Shown piece by piece: positions 57,116 through 64,000 of a DNA stretch of 64,000 nt. The number at the start of each line of letters is the position of its first letter. The first letter of the stretch is position 1. Both the position numbers and the translations under genes were made by a program. Under the pieces are notes generated by a model that had not been told where the DNA came from, made no database searches, and was given only the letters and a program-made list of their open reading frames with translations. The stretch is from Streptomyces hygroscopicus (GTDB lineage Bacteria > Actinomycetota > Actinomycetes > Streptomycetales > Streptomycetaceae), in the NCBI GenBank assembly GCA_002021875.1, contig CP018627.1:10788001-10852000 (forward strand), in the 5' to 3' direction.

Positions 57116-58417
57116 ATGACGGATGCCACCACGTCCGAGACCACCAGGACCGCTCTGCGCGTGGAGAACGCCACGTTGATCGACGGTACTGGGGCGACCC
57201 CGATCGCGGACGCCGTCGTCATCGCCGACGCCGAAGGAACGATCACCTACGCGGGCCCGGCGGCGACCGCGCCCCCGGCCTCCGGCGACGCTTTCACCGG
57301 TCGTGTCATCGACGCGGGCGGCCGCACCGTGCTGCCGGGTTTCTTCGACTGCCACACCCACCTCGCCTATGCCCATGCGACACCGCCCGCCCGCCGCGGT
57401 GAACTCGACCCGGTCCTGGTCACCTACGACACCGCCACCCGGCTGCGGCAGACCCTCGACGCGGGCGTCACCACCGTCCGGGACCTGGGCGGCCTGGCCA
57501 CCGGGTACCGCACCGCCGTCGAGACCGGGCGGATCACGGGCCCCCGGGTGCACACCGCCGTACGGATCATCAGCCACACCGGTGGCCACGCCGATGTGCG
57601 CCTGCCCGACGGCACCGACCTCAGCGGCGGTGAGATGTCCGAGCTGGCCGACACCGTGGACGAGGCGCGCCTGGCCGTGCGCAAGGTGCTGCGCGCGGGT
57701 GCCGACCTGGTCAAGATCTGTGCCACCGGTGGCATGGGAAGCCCGTATGACCAGCCGGACGACGAGGGGCTCCTGGAGGAGGAGATCCGCGCCGTGGTCG
57801 ACGAGTGCCGGCGCCACGGCGGCAAGCCGGTGGCCGCGCACGCCCAGGGGAACGCGGGCATCCTCAACGCCATCCGCGGCGGGGTCACCAGCATCGAGCA
57901 CGGCTACGGCCTGGACGACCGGGCCCGGGAGATGGCGGGGGAGCGCGGCGTCTTCGTCGTCCCGACCCTCTCCACCGTCTACGCGGGCATCGACAAGGCC
58001 ACCATGGAGCCCTATCACTACGAGAAGAAGGTGCGCTGGTCCGGCATCACCAAGGAGAACATCTCCCGCGCCATCGAGCAGGGAACCCGGATCGCGCTCG
58101 GCACCGACGCCGCCGTCTGCCCGCACGGACAGAACCTGATGGAGCTCAGCTACCTCGTCGACCTGGGCATGGACCCGATGGACGCCATCGTGGCCGGCAC
58201 CCGGACCGCCGCCGAACTCCTCGGCGTCGCCGACCGGCTCGGCACGCTGGCCCCCGGCCGCGTCGCCGACCTCATCGTCTGCGAGGGAGACCCGCTCGCG
58301 GACATCGGTGTCCTCGGCGATCCCGCCAACGTCGTGTGCGTCGTGCAGGACGGCCATGTCCGCAAGGACACCACGGGCCTTCTGCCGTCGGCCACGCCAG
58401 CCGGAAGGCGGCCCTGA
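57116..58417 (+). CDS. Metal-dependent amidohydrolase (imidazolonepropionase/prolidase-like)
   Basis: The protein has 433 aa from the ATG at 57116. Metal-site motifs are FFDCHTHLAYAH (HxH), VKICATGGMGSPYDQPDD (bridging Lys), PVAAHAQGN (His), SIEHGYGLDD (His) and IALGTDAAV (Asp), so the binuclear site is intact. GVTTVRDLGG is typical of the cytosolic group that hydrolyses N-acyl or Xaa-Pro/Xaa-Arg peptides. The stop overlaps the AbgT transporter start (TGATG). I infer that it cleaves the amide that AbgT imports. Confidence 0.87.
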   Translation: MTDATTSETTRTALRVENATLIDGTGATPIADAVVIADAEGTITYAGPAATAPPASGDAFTGRVIDAGGRTVLPGFFDCHTHLAYAHATPPARRGELDPVLVTYDTATRLRQTLDAGVTTVRDLGGLATGYRTAVETGRITGPRVHTAVRIISHTGGHADVRLPDGTDLSGGEMSELADTVDEARLAVRKVLRAGADLVKICATGGMGSPYDQPDDEGLLEEEIRAVVDECRRHGGKPVAAHAQGNAGILNAIRGGVTSIEHGYGLDDRAREMAGERGVFVVPTLSTVYAGIDKATMEPYHYEKKVRWSGITKENISRAIEQGTRIALGTDAAVCPHGQNLMELSYLVDLGMDPMDAIVAGTRTAAELLGVADRLGTLAPGRVADLIVCEGDPLADIGVLGDPANVVCVVQDGHVRKDTTGLLPSATPAGRRP

Positions 58418-59991
58418 TGCCGGCGGTGACCGGACTGCCCGCCCCCGAGGGCACCTCCCCGGACAAGGAGCGGCGCGGCGGCCTCGACCGTGTCCTCTCC
58501 TTCATCGAACGGGCCGGCAACGCCCTGCCCAACCCCATCGTCCTGTTCGCCGGGCTCTTCGTGCTGCTGGCCGTCCTCTCCACCGTCCTCGCCCTCATCG
58601 GCGTCTCCGTGACCGTCCCCGGCACCGATGACACCAGGGACATCGGCGGGCTGCTCACCGGTGAGGGGCTGCGCTGGCTGCTGGAGAACCTGATCCCCAA
58701 CTTCGCCACGTTCCCGCCGATCGGCGCCGTCCTGGTGCTGATGATGGTGGTCGGACTCGCGGAGAAGACCGGCCTGCTGGAGACCGCGATGCGGGCCTCA
58801 CTGGCCCGGGTGCCGCGCGCCGTGCTGCCGTACGCGGTGGCGGTCATCGCCAGCCAGGCGCACATGATGAGCGACGTCGGCGCCATCGTGCTGCCCCCGC
58901 TGGCGGCCCTGGTGTTCAAGAGCGCCGGACGCCATCCGGTGGCGGGCCTCATCGGCGGCTTCGCCTGTGTCACCGCGGGCTACGCGGCCGGATTCACCAT
59001 CGGCTCGCTCGACGCCCTGTACGTGGGCATCACCCAGCAGGCGGCCTCGGTGCTCCCGGCCGCCGAGGGCCTGCATATCCACGTGCTCATCAACTACTTC
59101 TTCACCGCCGCCAGCAGTGTCGTCCTGGGACTGCTCGGCGGATTCCTCATCAGCCGCGTCCTCGAACCACGCCTTGCCCCCTACCAGGCGGCCGAGAGTG
59201 GCGAGACCCCGCGGGAGGACCTGACGCTCACCCCGGTGCAGCGCAAGGGGCTCGCGTACACCTGCGTGGTCGTCGGCCTGTACCTGGCGGCGGTCCTCGC
59301 GCTCTGGCTGCCGCCGGGCGCCCCGCTGCGCGGAGAGGGCGGCGCCTTCGTGCCCTCGCCCGTGCTCAGCGGTGTCGTCCCGGTCCTCTTCGGTGCCTTC
59401 CTGCTCGCCGGGCTCACCTACGGCTTCACGGTCAAGAAGCTCACCGGCACCGAGGATGTGGTCACCGCGATGACCGACTCGGTGAAGAACATGTCCGGCT
59501 ACATCGTGATGATGTTCTTCGCGGCACAGGTCATCGCGGTCTTCACCTGGTCCAACCTCGGGGTGCTGCTGGCGGTGAAGGCCGCCGCGCTGTTCAACGC
59601 CATCGGTGTGACCGGCTTTTGGGCGATCATCGCCTTCGTTCTGCTGGCCTCCTGCCTCAACCTGGTGATCCTCTCCGGATCCGCCCTGTGGTCCCTGGTC
59701 GGTCCCGTGTTCATCCCGGCGTTCATGCTGATGGGCATGAGTCCGGCGCTCAGCCAGGCGGCCTTCCGTATCGGTGACTCGGCGACCGGCGCCATCACCC
59801 CGATGAACCCGTATCTCCTCCTCATCCTGGCGATGGTCCGTGAATACGAACCGGAAGCCCGCCTGGGGACCCTCATCTCCCGGCTCGCCATCTTCGTGGT
59901 GCCGTTCCTGATCGTGTGGCTGGCGATCCTCGGCATCTTCTACGGCCTGGACCTGCCGCTCGGTCCCGGAGCGCATATCGGCGTCAAGTGA
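58417..59991 (+). CDS. AbgT-family transporter (p-aminobenzoyl-glutamate type)
   Basis: The protein has 524 aa with about eleven membrane segments. FIERAGNALPNPIVLFAGLF and QAHMMSDVGAIVLPPLAALV match AbgT/MtrF, as do GSALWSLVGPVFIPAFMLM and DSATGAITPMNPYLLLILA. The family carries p-aminobenzoyl-glutamate inward (AbgT) or sulfonamides outward (MtrF). Coupled to an amidohydrolase, import of an acyl-amino acid or dipeptide for hydrolysis is the better reading. It ends in a 62-bp perfect palindrome. Confidence 0.88.
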   Translation: MPAVTGLPAPEGTSPDKERRGGLDRVLSFIERAGNALPNPIVLFAGLFVLLAVLSTVLALIGVSVTVPGTDDTRDIGGLLTGEGLRWLLENLIPNFATFPPIGAVLVLMMVVGLAEKTGLLETAMRASLARVPRAVLPYAVAVIASQAHMMSDVGAIVLPPLAALVFKSAGRHPVAGLIGGFACVTAGYAAGFTIGSLDALYVGITQQAASVLPAAEGLHIHVLINYFFTAASSVVLGLLGGFLISRVLEPRLAPYQAAESGETPREDLTLTPVQRKGLAYTCVVVGLYLAAVLALWLPPGAPLRGEGGAFVPSPVLSGVVPVLFGAFLLAGLTYGFTVKKLTGTEDVVTAMTDSVKNMSGYIVMMFFAAQVIAVFTWSNLGVLLAVKAAALFNAIGVTGFWAIIAFVLLASCLNLVILSGSALWSLVGPVFIPAFMLMGMSPALSQAAFRIGDSATGAITPMNPYLLLILAMVREYEPEARLGTLISRLAIFVVPFLIVWLAILGIFYGLDLPLGPGAHIGVK

Positions 59992-59995
59992 CGCT

Positions 59996-60057
59996 CCCCG
60001 ATGGCACGGTGGTTCCGTCCCCACGGCCGTGGGGACGGAACCACCGTGCCATCGGGG
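59996..60057. terminator. 62-bp perfect palindrome, bidirectional terminator
   Basis: Arms of 31 bp, fully complementary with no loop bases between them (centre CGGCCG at 60024-60029), sit between the convergent AbgT and DUF427 genes. On transcription either way this gives a very stable hairpin. Confidence 0.8.
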
Positions 60058-60066
60058 TGTTGCCGC

Positions 60067-60867
60067 CTATCGCTGTTCCGTCTCCCAGATCGCCCTGGTG
60101 ACCGGGGCGGGGCGGGGGAGCGGCCGTCCGTCCAGGTAGAGGTCGACCCTTTCGTTGTAGAAGGCGACCAGCCCCGCGATGGGGGACACCTGCCGGGTCG
60201 GGAAGTCGTAGGCCCAGGCGAGGTCCGGGTAGGTGGCCGTGTCGGTGCGGACAGACCAGTAGCCGCTCGTCGTCCCTTTGTACGGACAGCTGGTGACGGT
60301 GTCGGTGGGCTCCATGCGCGTCCAGTCGAGATACACCCGGTCCAGGTAGTAGCGCGTCGGAAGTCCCGTCTCCACCACCATCACCGAGTTCGGGGCGTCG
60401 GCGAGCACGGTGCCGTCCAGTTCGACGCGGACGCCGCGGCCCGACCGGAGTGCGTCGACGCGGGTGTAGGGGCTCCTGGGGTGGACGAACACCTGCTCGT
60501 CCTCCTCGAACCAGGCGTCGATGGCCTCCCACCGGAAGGTGACATGGCCGACGATGCCGGAGGGCGCGTCCTCGGCCCACTCCCATGCCGCGCCCGGGCG
60601 GGTGAGCGTGCCCAGTTGGAGGGTCTGGCGGCGCGCTCCGCCGACCTTCAGCGTCAGGCTCCGGTCCTCGTCGACCAGCGCCCCCTCGACGATGTCGTCG
60701 CGGGGCACGCAGTACTGCGGATAGCCCGGCCAGAGCCACACATAGCGCGCCCGCACGGTGTCGAAGACGAGGCGACCGCCGACGTAGCCGCGGATGCGGC
60801 GCGGTACGGGCTCCACCTGCCCGACCGGAACGATCATCGCGGGATAGTCCGGCGGGTACTCCGTCAT
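60067..60867 (-). CDS. Double DUF427 domain protein
   Basis: The protein has 266 aa from the ATG at 60867, with GGAAGAGG upstream. Two DUF427 units are visible. The first contains IRGYVGGRLVFDTVRARYVW, and the second GVRVELDGTVLADAPNSVMV, YYLDRVYLDWTRMEPTDTVT, SCPYKGTTSGYWSV and IAGLVAFYNERVDLYLDG. The second keeps the conserved Cys-Pro-Tyr-Lys-Gly core. The family's function is not established. It is coupled by a 4-bp overlap to a small membrane protein gene upstream. Confidence 0.85.
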   Translation of the reverse strand: MTEYPPDYPAMIVPVGQVEPVPRRIRGYVGGRLVFDTVRARYVWLWPGYPQYCVPRDDIVEGALVDEDRSLTLKVGGARRQTLQLGTLTRPGAAWEWAEDAPSGIVGHVTFRWEAIDAWFEEDEQVFVHPRSPYTRVDALRSGRGVRVELDGTVLADAPNSVMVVETGLPTRYYLDRVYLDWTRMEPTDTVTSCPYKGTTSGYWSVRTDTATYPDLAWAYDFPTRQVSPIAGLVAFYNERVDLYLDGRPLPRPAPVTRAIWETEQR

Positions 60868-61187
60868 GCCTCTTCCAGTGCCTCTCCGAACTCGCGCAGC
60901 GCCTTGCCGTGCTGGCTGTGGGCCAGCCCGTGCCCGACGGCTATGGCCGCCGCCACCGGCCATTCGATGACCTCGACCGCGGCGAGCAGGCCGACGCCCG
61001 CGAGAAAGCAGAGCTGTTCCTCCGACGGAAGTTCCACCCGTCGCCCCCCGAAGTGGACGGTCACCGAATGACGCGCGCAGACGCGGTCGGCCGCGGCGCG
61101 CGGCCCGTGGGATCCTCTCCTCGCGGCCCGAGCCGGTGCCCGGGAGTCTGCGCTGGTGGGAGGTGGTGTCTTGGTCGCTCTGGGCAT
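60864..61187 (-). CDS. Small membrane-associated hypothetical protein
   Basis: The protein has 107 aa from the ATG at 61187; the frame continues to 61265. The first ~50 residues are basic and Pro/Ala-rich (PRATKTPPP ... ARAARRGSHG). FGGRRVELPSEEQLCFLAGV is followed by one hydrophobic span (LLAAVEVIEWPVAAAIAVGH) and an acidic end (FGEALEEA). Its stop overlaps the DUF427 start (ATGA). I do not recognise the family. Coupling suggests joint function with the DUF427 protein. Confidence 0.6.
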   Translation of the reverse strand: MPRATKTPPPTSADSRAPARAARRGSHGPRAAADRVCARHSVTVHFGGRRVELPSEEQLCFLAGVGLLAAVEVIEWPVAAAIAVGHGLAHSQHGKALREFGEALEEA

Positions 61188-61497
61188 TGCCTCGATCCGT
61201 TCATCGGCCTGTGACGGACATCCGCGCGATGACACTTCCACCCTAATCCCACCTCCACGGCTCATGCCCGATGGCAGCTACTTGCCATGATTTCGGCCGG
61301 TCCGGCGAGAAGCACGCGGTTGCGTCCACGGTCGGTGTATGCGGTCAGAGTGGCTCGCTCCGGTTGCGGCCAGGGGCTCGCCGAAGCATCGGTGGCGGCC
61401 TTATTGCTAGTTTCATATTCCGGTTCGTCCTTTCCAATGGAGCGAAAAATCCATTGGCAGGTAAATGCCGCACCGTGATGAGAATCAAGGGGAAACA
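61188..61497. other. 310-bp intergenic region upstream of the cyclodeaminase gene
   Basis: No gene. An AT-rich patch at 61395-61450 (TTATTGCTAGTTTCATATTC and AGCGAAAAATCC) is the probable promoter area for the + strand gene, and AAGGGGA at 61487-61493 is its ribosome site. I see no clear repeat or palindrome. Confidence 0.4.
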
Positions 61498-62526
61498 ATG
61501 GAAAGCACGGTCCTCACTCGGCAACATGTTGCCAAGATCGTCCAGGGAAAGGGATTGGACCTTTTCATGGACCGGATGATCGACCGGCTCGATGAGGCGT
61601 TCCGTGCGGAAAGCCGATGGGGCATCACCCCGGCGCGGGACGGATTCCTGCGCGGTCCTCGGAACACGGCCGTCCTCGAATGGATGCCGCACCATCAGCC
61701 CGGCGACTCGATCACCATCAAGACCGTGGCGTACACCCCCACGAATCCGTCCACCCATCAGCTCCCCACCATCATCGGCACGATGGCCCGCTACGACGAC
61801 GTGACCGGCCGTCTGCTGGCCGTCGGCGACGGGATCCTGCCCACCGCCGTCCGCACCGGCGCCGCGTCCGCCATCGCCAGCCGTCTGCTCGCCCACCCCG
61901 ACAGCCGGGTCCTCGGCCTGGTGGGCGCCGGTGCCCAGGCGGTGACCCAGGCCCATGCCCTCAGCCGGGTCTTCCGGCTGGACCGGATCCTCGTCCACGA
62001 CATCGAGCCCGCCCACGCCGAGTCCTTCGCCGAGCGCGTGGAATTCCTCGGCATCGACGTGGAGGTGGCATCCGTCACGGAGATCGAGGCGGCATCGGAC
62101 ATCATCTGCACCGTCACCTCGGTCGGGGTCGGGGACGGCCCGGTACTCCACGGTGAGCGGTTGCGTCCGCACGCCCACATCAACGCCATAGGCGCCGACC
62201 TGATCGGCAAGTACGAGGTGCCGCTGTCCGTGCTGAAGTCCGCCTTCGTCACCCCCGACCACCGGGGGCAGGCGCTGCGCGAGGGTGAGTGCCAGCAGCT
62301 CGACCAGAGCGAGCTGGGCCCGGAGCTGCCCGCGCTGTGCGCCGACCCGGCGCTCGCCGCGGGGCGGCGGGAGGAGCTGACCGTCTTCGACTCGACCGGA
62401 TTCGCCCTGGAGGATCACGTCGCCTTCGACGTGCTCCTCGAACTCGCCGAGGAGGCCGGTATCGGCGACCGGGTGCAGCTGGAACACCTGCCGGAGGACG
62501 CGCTCAACCCGTACTCCTTCCAGTGA
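61498..62526 (+). CDS. Ornithine cyclodeaminase / mu-crystallin family protein
   Basis: The protein has 342 aa from the ATG at 61498, with AGGGGA 5 nt upstream. Family motifs are ITIKTVAYTPTNP (substrate lysine region), LLAVGDGILPTAVRTGAASA and the NAD-binding GLVGAGAQAVTQAHALSR; INAIGADLIGKYEVPL also fits. Members include ornithine and lysine cyclodeaminase, ketimine reductases and the SbnB-type dehydrogenase. It stands alone with its own promoter and terminator, which gives no hint as to which reaction applies. Confidence 0.85.
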   Translation: MESTVLTRQHVAKIVQGKGLDLFMDRMIDRLDEAFRAESRWGITPARDGFLRGPRNTAVLEWMPHHQPGDSITIKTVAYTPTNPSTHQLPTIIGTMARYDDVTGRLLAVGDGILPTAVRTGAASAIASRLLAHPDSRVLGLVGAGAQAVTQAHALSRVFRLDRILVHDIEPAHAESFAERVEFLGIDVEVASVTEIEAASDIICTVTSVGVGDGPVLHGERLRPHAHINAIGADLIGKYEVPLSVLKSAFVTPDHRGQALREGECQQLDQSELGPELPALCADPALAAGRREELTVFDSTGFALEDHVAFDVLLELAEEAGIGDRVQLEHLPEDALNPYSFQ

Positions 62527-62597
62527 CGGCACCGGGCTGTGCCCGCCCGGACGTGGGGCCCCGGACAGCCCGGTGGCGTCTCGGACGCCGAGAGGAT

Positions 62598-62627
62598 CTC
62601 GACGACGTGTGGGAACACGTCGTCGAG
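62598..62627. terminator. Hairpin terminator after the cyclodeaminase
   Basis: CTCGACGACGTG (62598-62609) and CACGTCGTCGAG (62616-62627) form a perfect 12-bp stem with a 6-nt loop, 72 bp after the stop codon. Confidence 0.7.
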
Positions 62628-62661
62628 CACCTCGGTTCCATGCCCTCGCCCGTCGCGCACC

Positions 62662-62850
62662 TCAGGACTCCAGATACCGCAGGACCGCCAGGATCCGCCG
62701 GCTGTAGCCGGCGGTATGCGACAGGTCGGGCTTGTCGAAAATCGTGTCGAGGTTCTTCTCCACCGAGCTCAGCGAGATATGCAGTTTCTGCGCGATGGCC
62801 GTGTTGGTGTGGCCCTGCGCCAGCGTCTCCAGAACATCGGCGCCCTGCGG
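62662..62850 (-). pseudogene. LuxR/NarL-type DNA-binding domain remnant
   Basis: The minus-strand frame ending at 62662 reads LETLAQGHTNTAIAQKLHIS, LSSVEKNLDTIFDKPDLSHT and AGYSRRILAVLRYLES before the stop. This is the C-terminal HTH of a LuxR-family response regulator. Upstream the similarity stops at GADVLETL, where the expected LTPREREVL is missing. The frame then runs through unrelated sequence to a stop at 62944, without a plausible start or receiver domain. It is the truncated tail of a lost regulator. Confidence 0.7.
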
Positions 62851-62943
62851 CCCGCTACTTCCCCCGCGCCGGACGTCACGGTCAAAACCTGCCGCGACGC
62901 ATTTCCGAACGGCGCGGGTTCGAGATAACCCAGAGCCGGTTGG

Positions 62944-63873
62944 TCAGGGGCTCTCCTCGCCTTGGGCGACTTCGACTTCGTGGTGGAAGGTGAGCACACC
63001 GGCCGTCGCGGCGCCTGCCGACAGGAGTGCGCAGACGGCGAGGAGCAGCGCGGTCCAGCGCCTGGCCGGGGCCGGCCGTCCCACGGGCGCCAGGAGCGCG
63101 GCGACGCGCTGGGGGACCGGGCCGGCGGTCGCCCCGGAGGCGAAGTCCGGGCGGGCGGAACGGGAGGCGTGGCCGGCCAGCGCGGCGCGGGCGATGGCCC
63201 TGGCCGTGAGGTGCCGGTCGCCGACGGCGCCGGCGGCGGCCTCGTCGGCGGCGCGTTCGGCGGCGAACCGGATGTCGGTGCGCAGCCCGCGCAGGGCGGG
63301 GTGGCAGTGGGCGGCGATTTCGGCGGCGGCGAGGAAATAGTGGTGGCCGCCTCGGTTGTGGGCGCGTTCGTGGGCGAAGAGGGCCTCGCGCTCGGCCGGG
63401 CCGAGGCTGCGCAGCATGCCGGTGGTGACGACGATGCGCTGCGGGCGGCCGGGCAGCGCGTAGGCGTCCGGGTGAGGCGAGTCGATGACGCACAGGTCAC
63501 CCACGGCAGGGCGGGCTTCGGCCTGGGTGCGGGCAGCGCGGAAGGCGCCGACCTGGCGAACGGCCGAACGCCCAAGGGCCCAGGCGCCGACGGCGAGTGC
63601 GCCGGTGGCCAGCGAGGCCGCAGGCAGAATGAGCAGGTCGGAGGGCGTCCGCAGAGGGTGGACAAGCTCGCCGAGCGTCGCGAAGAGAGGAACCCTGAGC
63701 AGCCCGGTCAGCACGAGAGCGCCCAGGGCGGCCACGCACGCACCGGCCAGCACCAGAGCGGAGGCGGTCAGCGCCCACAGCGCGGTGACCGGGTCCAGGC
63801 GGGCAAGGGCGCGCCGGGCCGACGGCGGTGCCGCGAAGGGCAGCAGCAGGGGGACCAGCAGCGAGGTGATCAC
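62944..63873 (-). CDS. M56-family (BlaR1-like) membrane metallopeptidase
   Basis: The protein has 309 aa with a GTG start at 63873, overlapping the BlaI-type gene stop (GTGA). Three N-terminal hydrophobic spans are followed by the zinc peptidase site EREALFAHERAHNRGGHHYF, where HERAH is the HExxH motif. RFAAERAADEAAAG carries the third ligand region, and another membrane span lies near the end (WTALLLAVCALLSAGAA). It has no penicillin-sensor domain. With its BlaI partner it forms the usual signal-cleaved repressor pair, probably for envelope or drug stress. Confidence 0.87.
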   Translation of the reverse strand: MITSLLVPLLLPFAAPPSARRALARLDPVTALWALTASALVLAGACVAALGALVLTGLLRVPLFATLGELVHPLRTPSDLLILPAASLATGALAVGAWALGRSAVRQVGAFRAARTQAEARPAVGDLCVIDSPHPDAYALPGRPQRIVVTTGMLRSLGPAEREALFAHERAHNRGGHHYFLAAAEIAAHCHPALRGLRTDIRFAAERAADEAAAGAVGDRHLTARAIARAALAGHASRSARPDFASGATAGPVPQRVAALLAPVGRPAPARRWTALLLAVCALLSAGAATAGVLTFHHEVEVAQGEESP

Positions 63874-64000
63874 TGCTCGTCCCCATCCAGCAGCCGCCGC
63901 AGCACCTGCTCGTCGTCGGCACTGAGCTGGGCGACGAACCGAGCCAGAACCGTCGCCCGGTCGGTGTCCCGCGCCAGCTCCCCGTGCATGCGCCGGGCAG
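63870..64000 (-). CDS. BlaI/MecI/CopY family repressor, C-terminal part
   Basis: Only the last ~43 codons are inside the window. The frame reads RRMHGELARDTDRATVLARF, then VAQLSADDEQVLRRLLDGDEQ (21 residues, here split: VAQLSADDEQVL and RRLLDGDEQ), the usual helical dimerisation tail of BlaI-type repressors. It overlaps the M56 peptidase start by 4 bp, the standard actinobacterial arrangement. The DNA-binding part lies beyond the window end. Confidence 0.75.
   Translation of the reverse strand, partial: ARRMHGELARDTDRATVLARFVAQLSADDEQVLRRLLDGDEQ

Noticed and set aside
62539..62928. Plus-strand frame downstream of the cyclodeaminase as a gene
   Set aside because: It spans a terminator hairpin and runs antisense to the LuxR-type remnant; no start signal or domain.
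1..64000. rRNA, tRNA, CRISPR arrays, insertion sequences, prophage or integrase genes
   Set aside because: I looked for these by pattern and saw none; short non-coding RNAs cannot be excluded by eye.

Overview
This is a 64 kb stretch of very high-GC actinomycete chromosome, most probably from Streptomyces or a close relative. The evidence is strong G/C at third codon positions, frequent GTG starts, many 4-bp ATGA/GTGA start-stop overlaps, long GC-rich hairpins between convergent genes, and the gene families present (ROK, IclR, TetR, WYL, CGNR, PPOX, DUF427, long-form GAPDH). I see no rRNA, tRNA, CRISPR array, insertion sequence or phage gene. It looks like an accessory catabolic region rather than the conserved core.

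Layout. 0-7.5 kb: end of a D-cysteine desulfhydrase/ACC deaminase, a WYL regulator divergent from an alpha/beta hydrolase, a CGNR zinc-finger regulator, and a GntR - small ORF - ADP-ribosylglycohydrolase - NCS1 permease - PfkB kinase operon resembling E. coli yegTUVW. 7.5-13.6 kb: redox genes under two TetR regulators (SDR, tautomerase, DJ-1/PfpI; and PPOX flavoprotein, VanB-type reductase, siderophore-interacting protein). 13.6-17.3 kb: asparagine synthetase and long-form GAPDH, divergent. 17.3-20.9 kb: sugar module A (ROK, Gfo/Idh/MocA, TIM-barrel isomerase). 20.9-24.8 kb: a sulfur-type locus (ABC permease, 25-aa Cys-Cys leader peptide on a leaderless promoter, SsuD-like monooxygenase, solute-binding lipoprotein). 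25-27.7 kb: secreted alpha-L-rhamnosidase. 27.9-37.9 kb: sugar module B (quinone-reductase-like MDR, complete Opp-type importer, IolE-like protein, Gfo/Idh/MocA, ROK). The two ROK genes carry the same gap-free ~56-bp upstream box.

37.9-54.4 kb is the most distinctive part: an aromatic or N-heteroaromatic degradation island. A CarAa-like Rieske oxygenase, a 38-aa membrane microprotein, an M20-fold protein without metal ligands, a LigB/MhpB-type extradiol dioxygenase, a C-C hydrolase, an IclR regulator and a split MaoC pair form one coupled operon. Separate transcripts supply a ferredoxin and its reductase, an MDR reductase, a second MaoC pair, a BphD/HsaD-like C-C hydrolase, a double-length CaiB/BaiF CoA-transferase, an acyl-CoA ligase and a further hydrolase. 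A 17-bp palindrome, GGTCCGCTNAGCGGACC, recurs four times, in the promoter regions of the ring-attack, CoA-processing and hydrolase transcripts. I infer that it is the island's IclR operator.

54.5-64 kb: O-antigen-ligase-like membrane protein, double AsnC/Lrp regulator divergent from an amidohydrolase-AbgT transporter pair (acyl-glutamate or dipeptide use), a 62-bp perfect palindrome as two-way terminator, a double-DUF427 protein with a coupled small membrane protein, an ornithine-cyclodeaminase-family enzyme, a LuxR-type fragment, and a BlaI/M56 pair cut by the window end.

A speculative link: the rhamnosidase, the two oxidoreductase/TIM-barrel modules and the ring-cleavage island could together consume plant aromatic glycosides, from sugar removal to ring fission. 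All functions are read from sequence motifs only.
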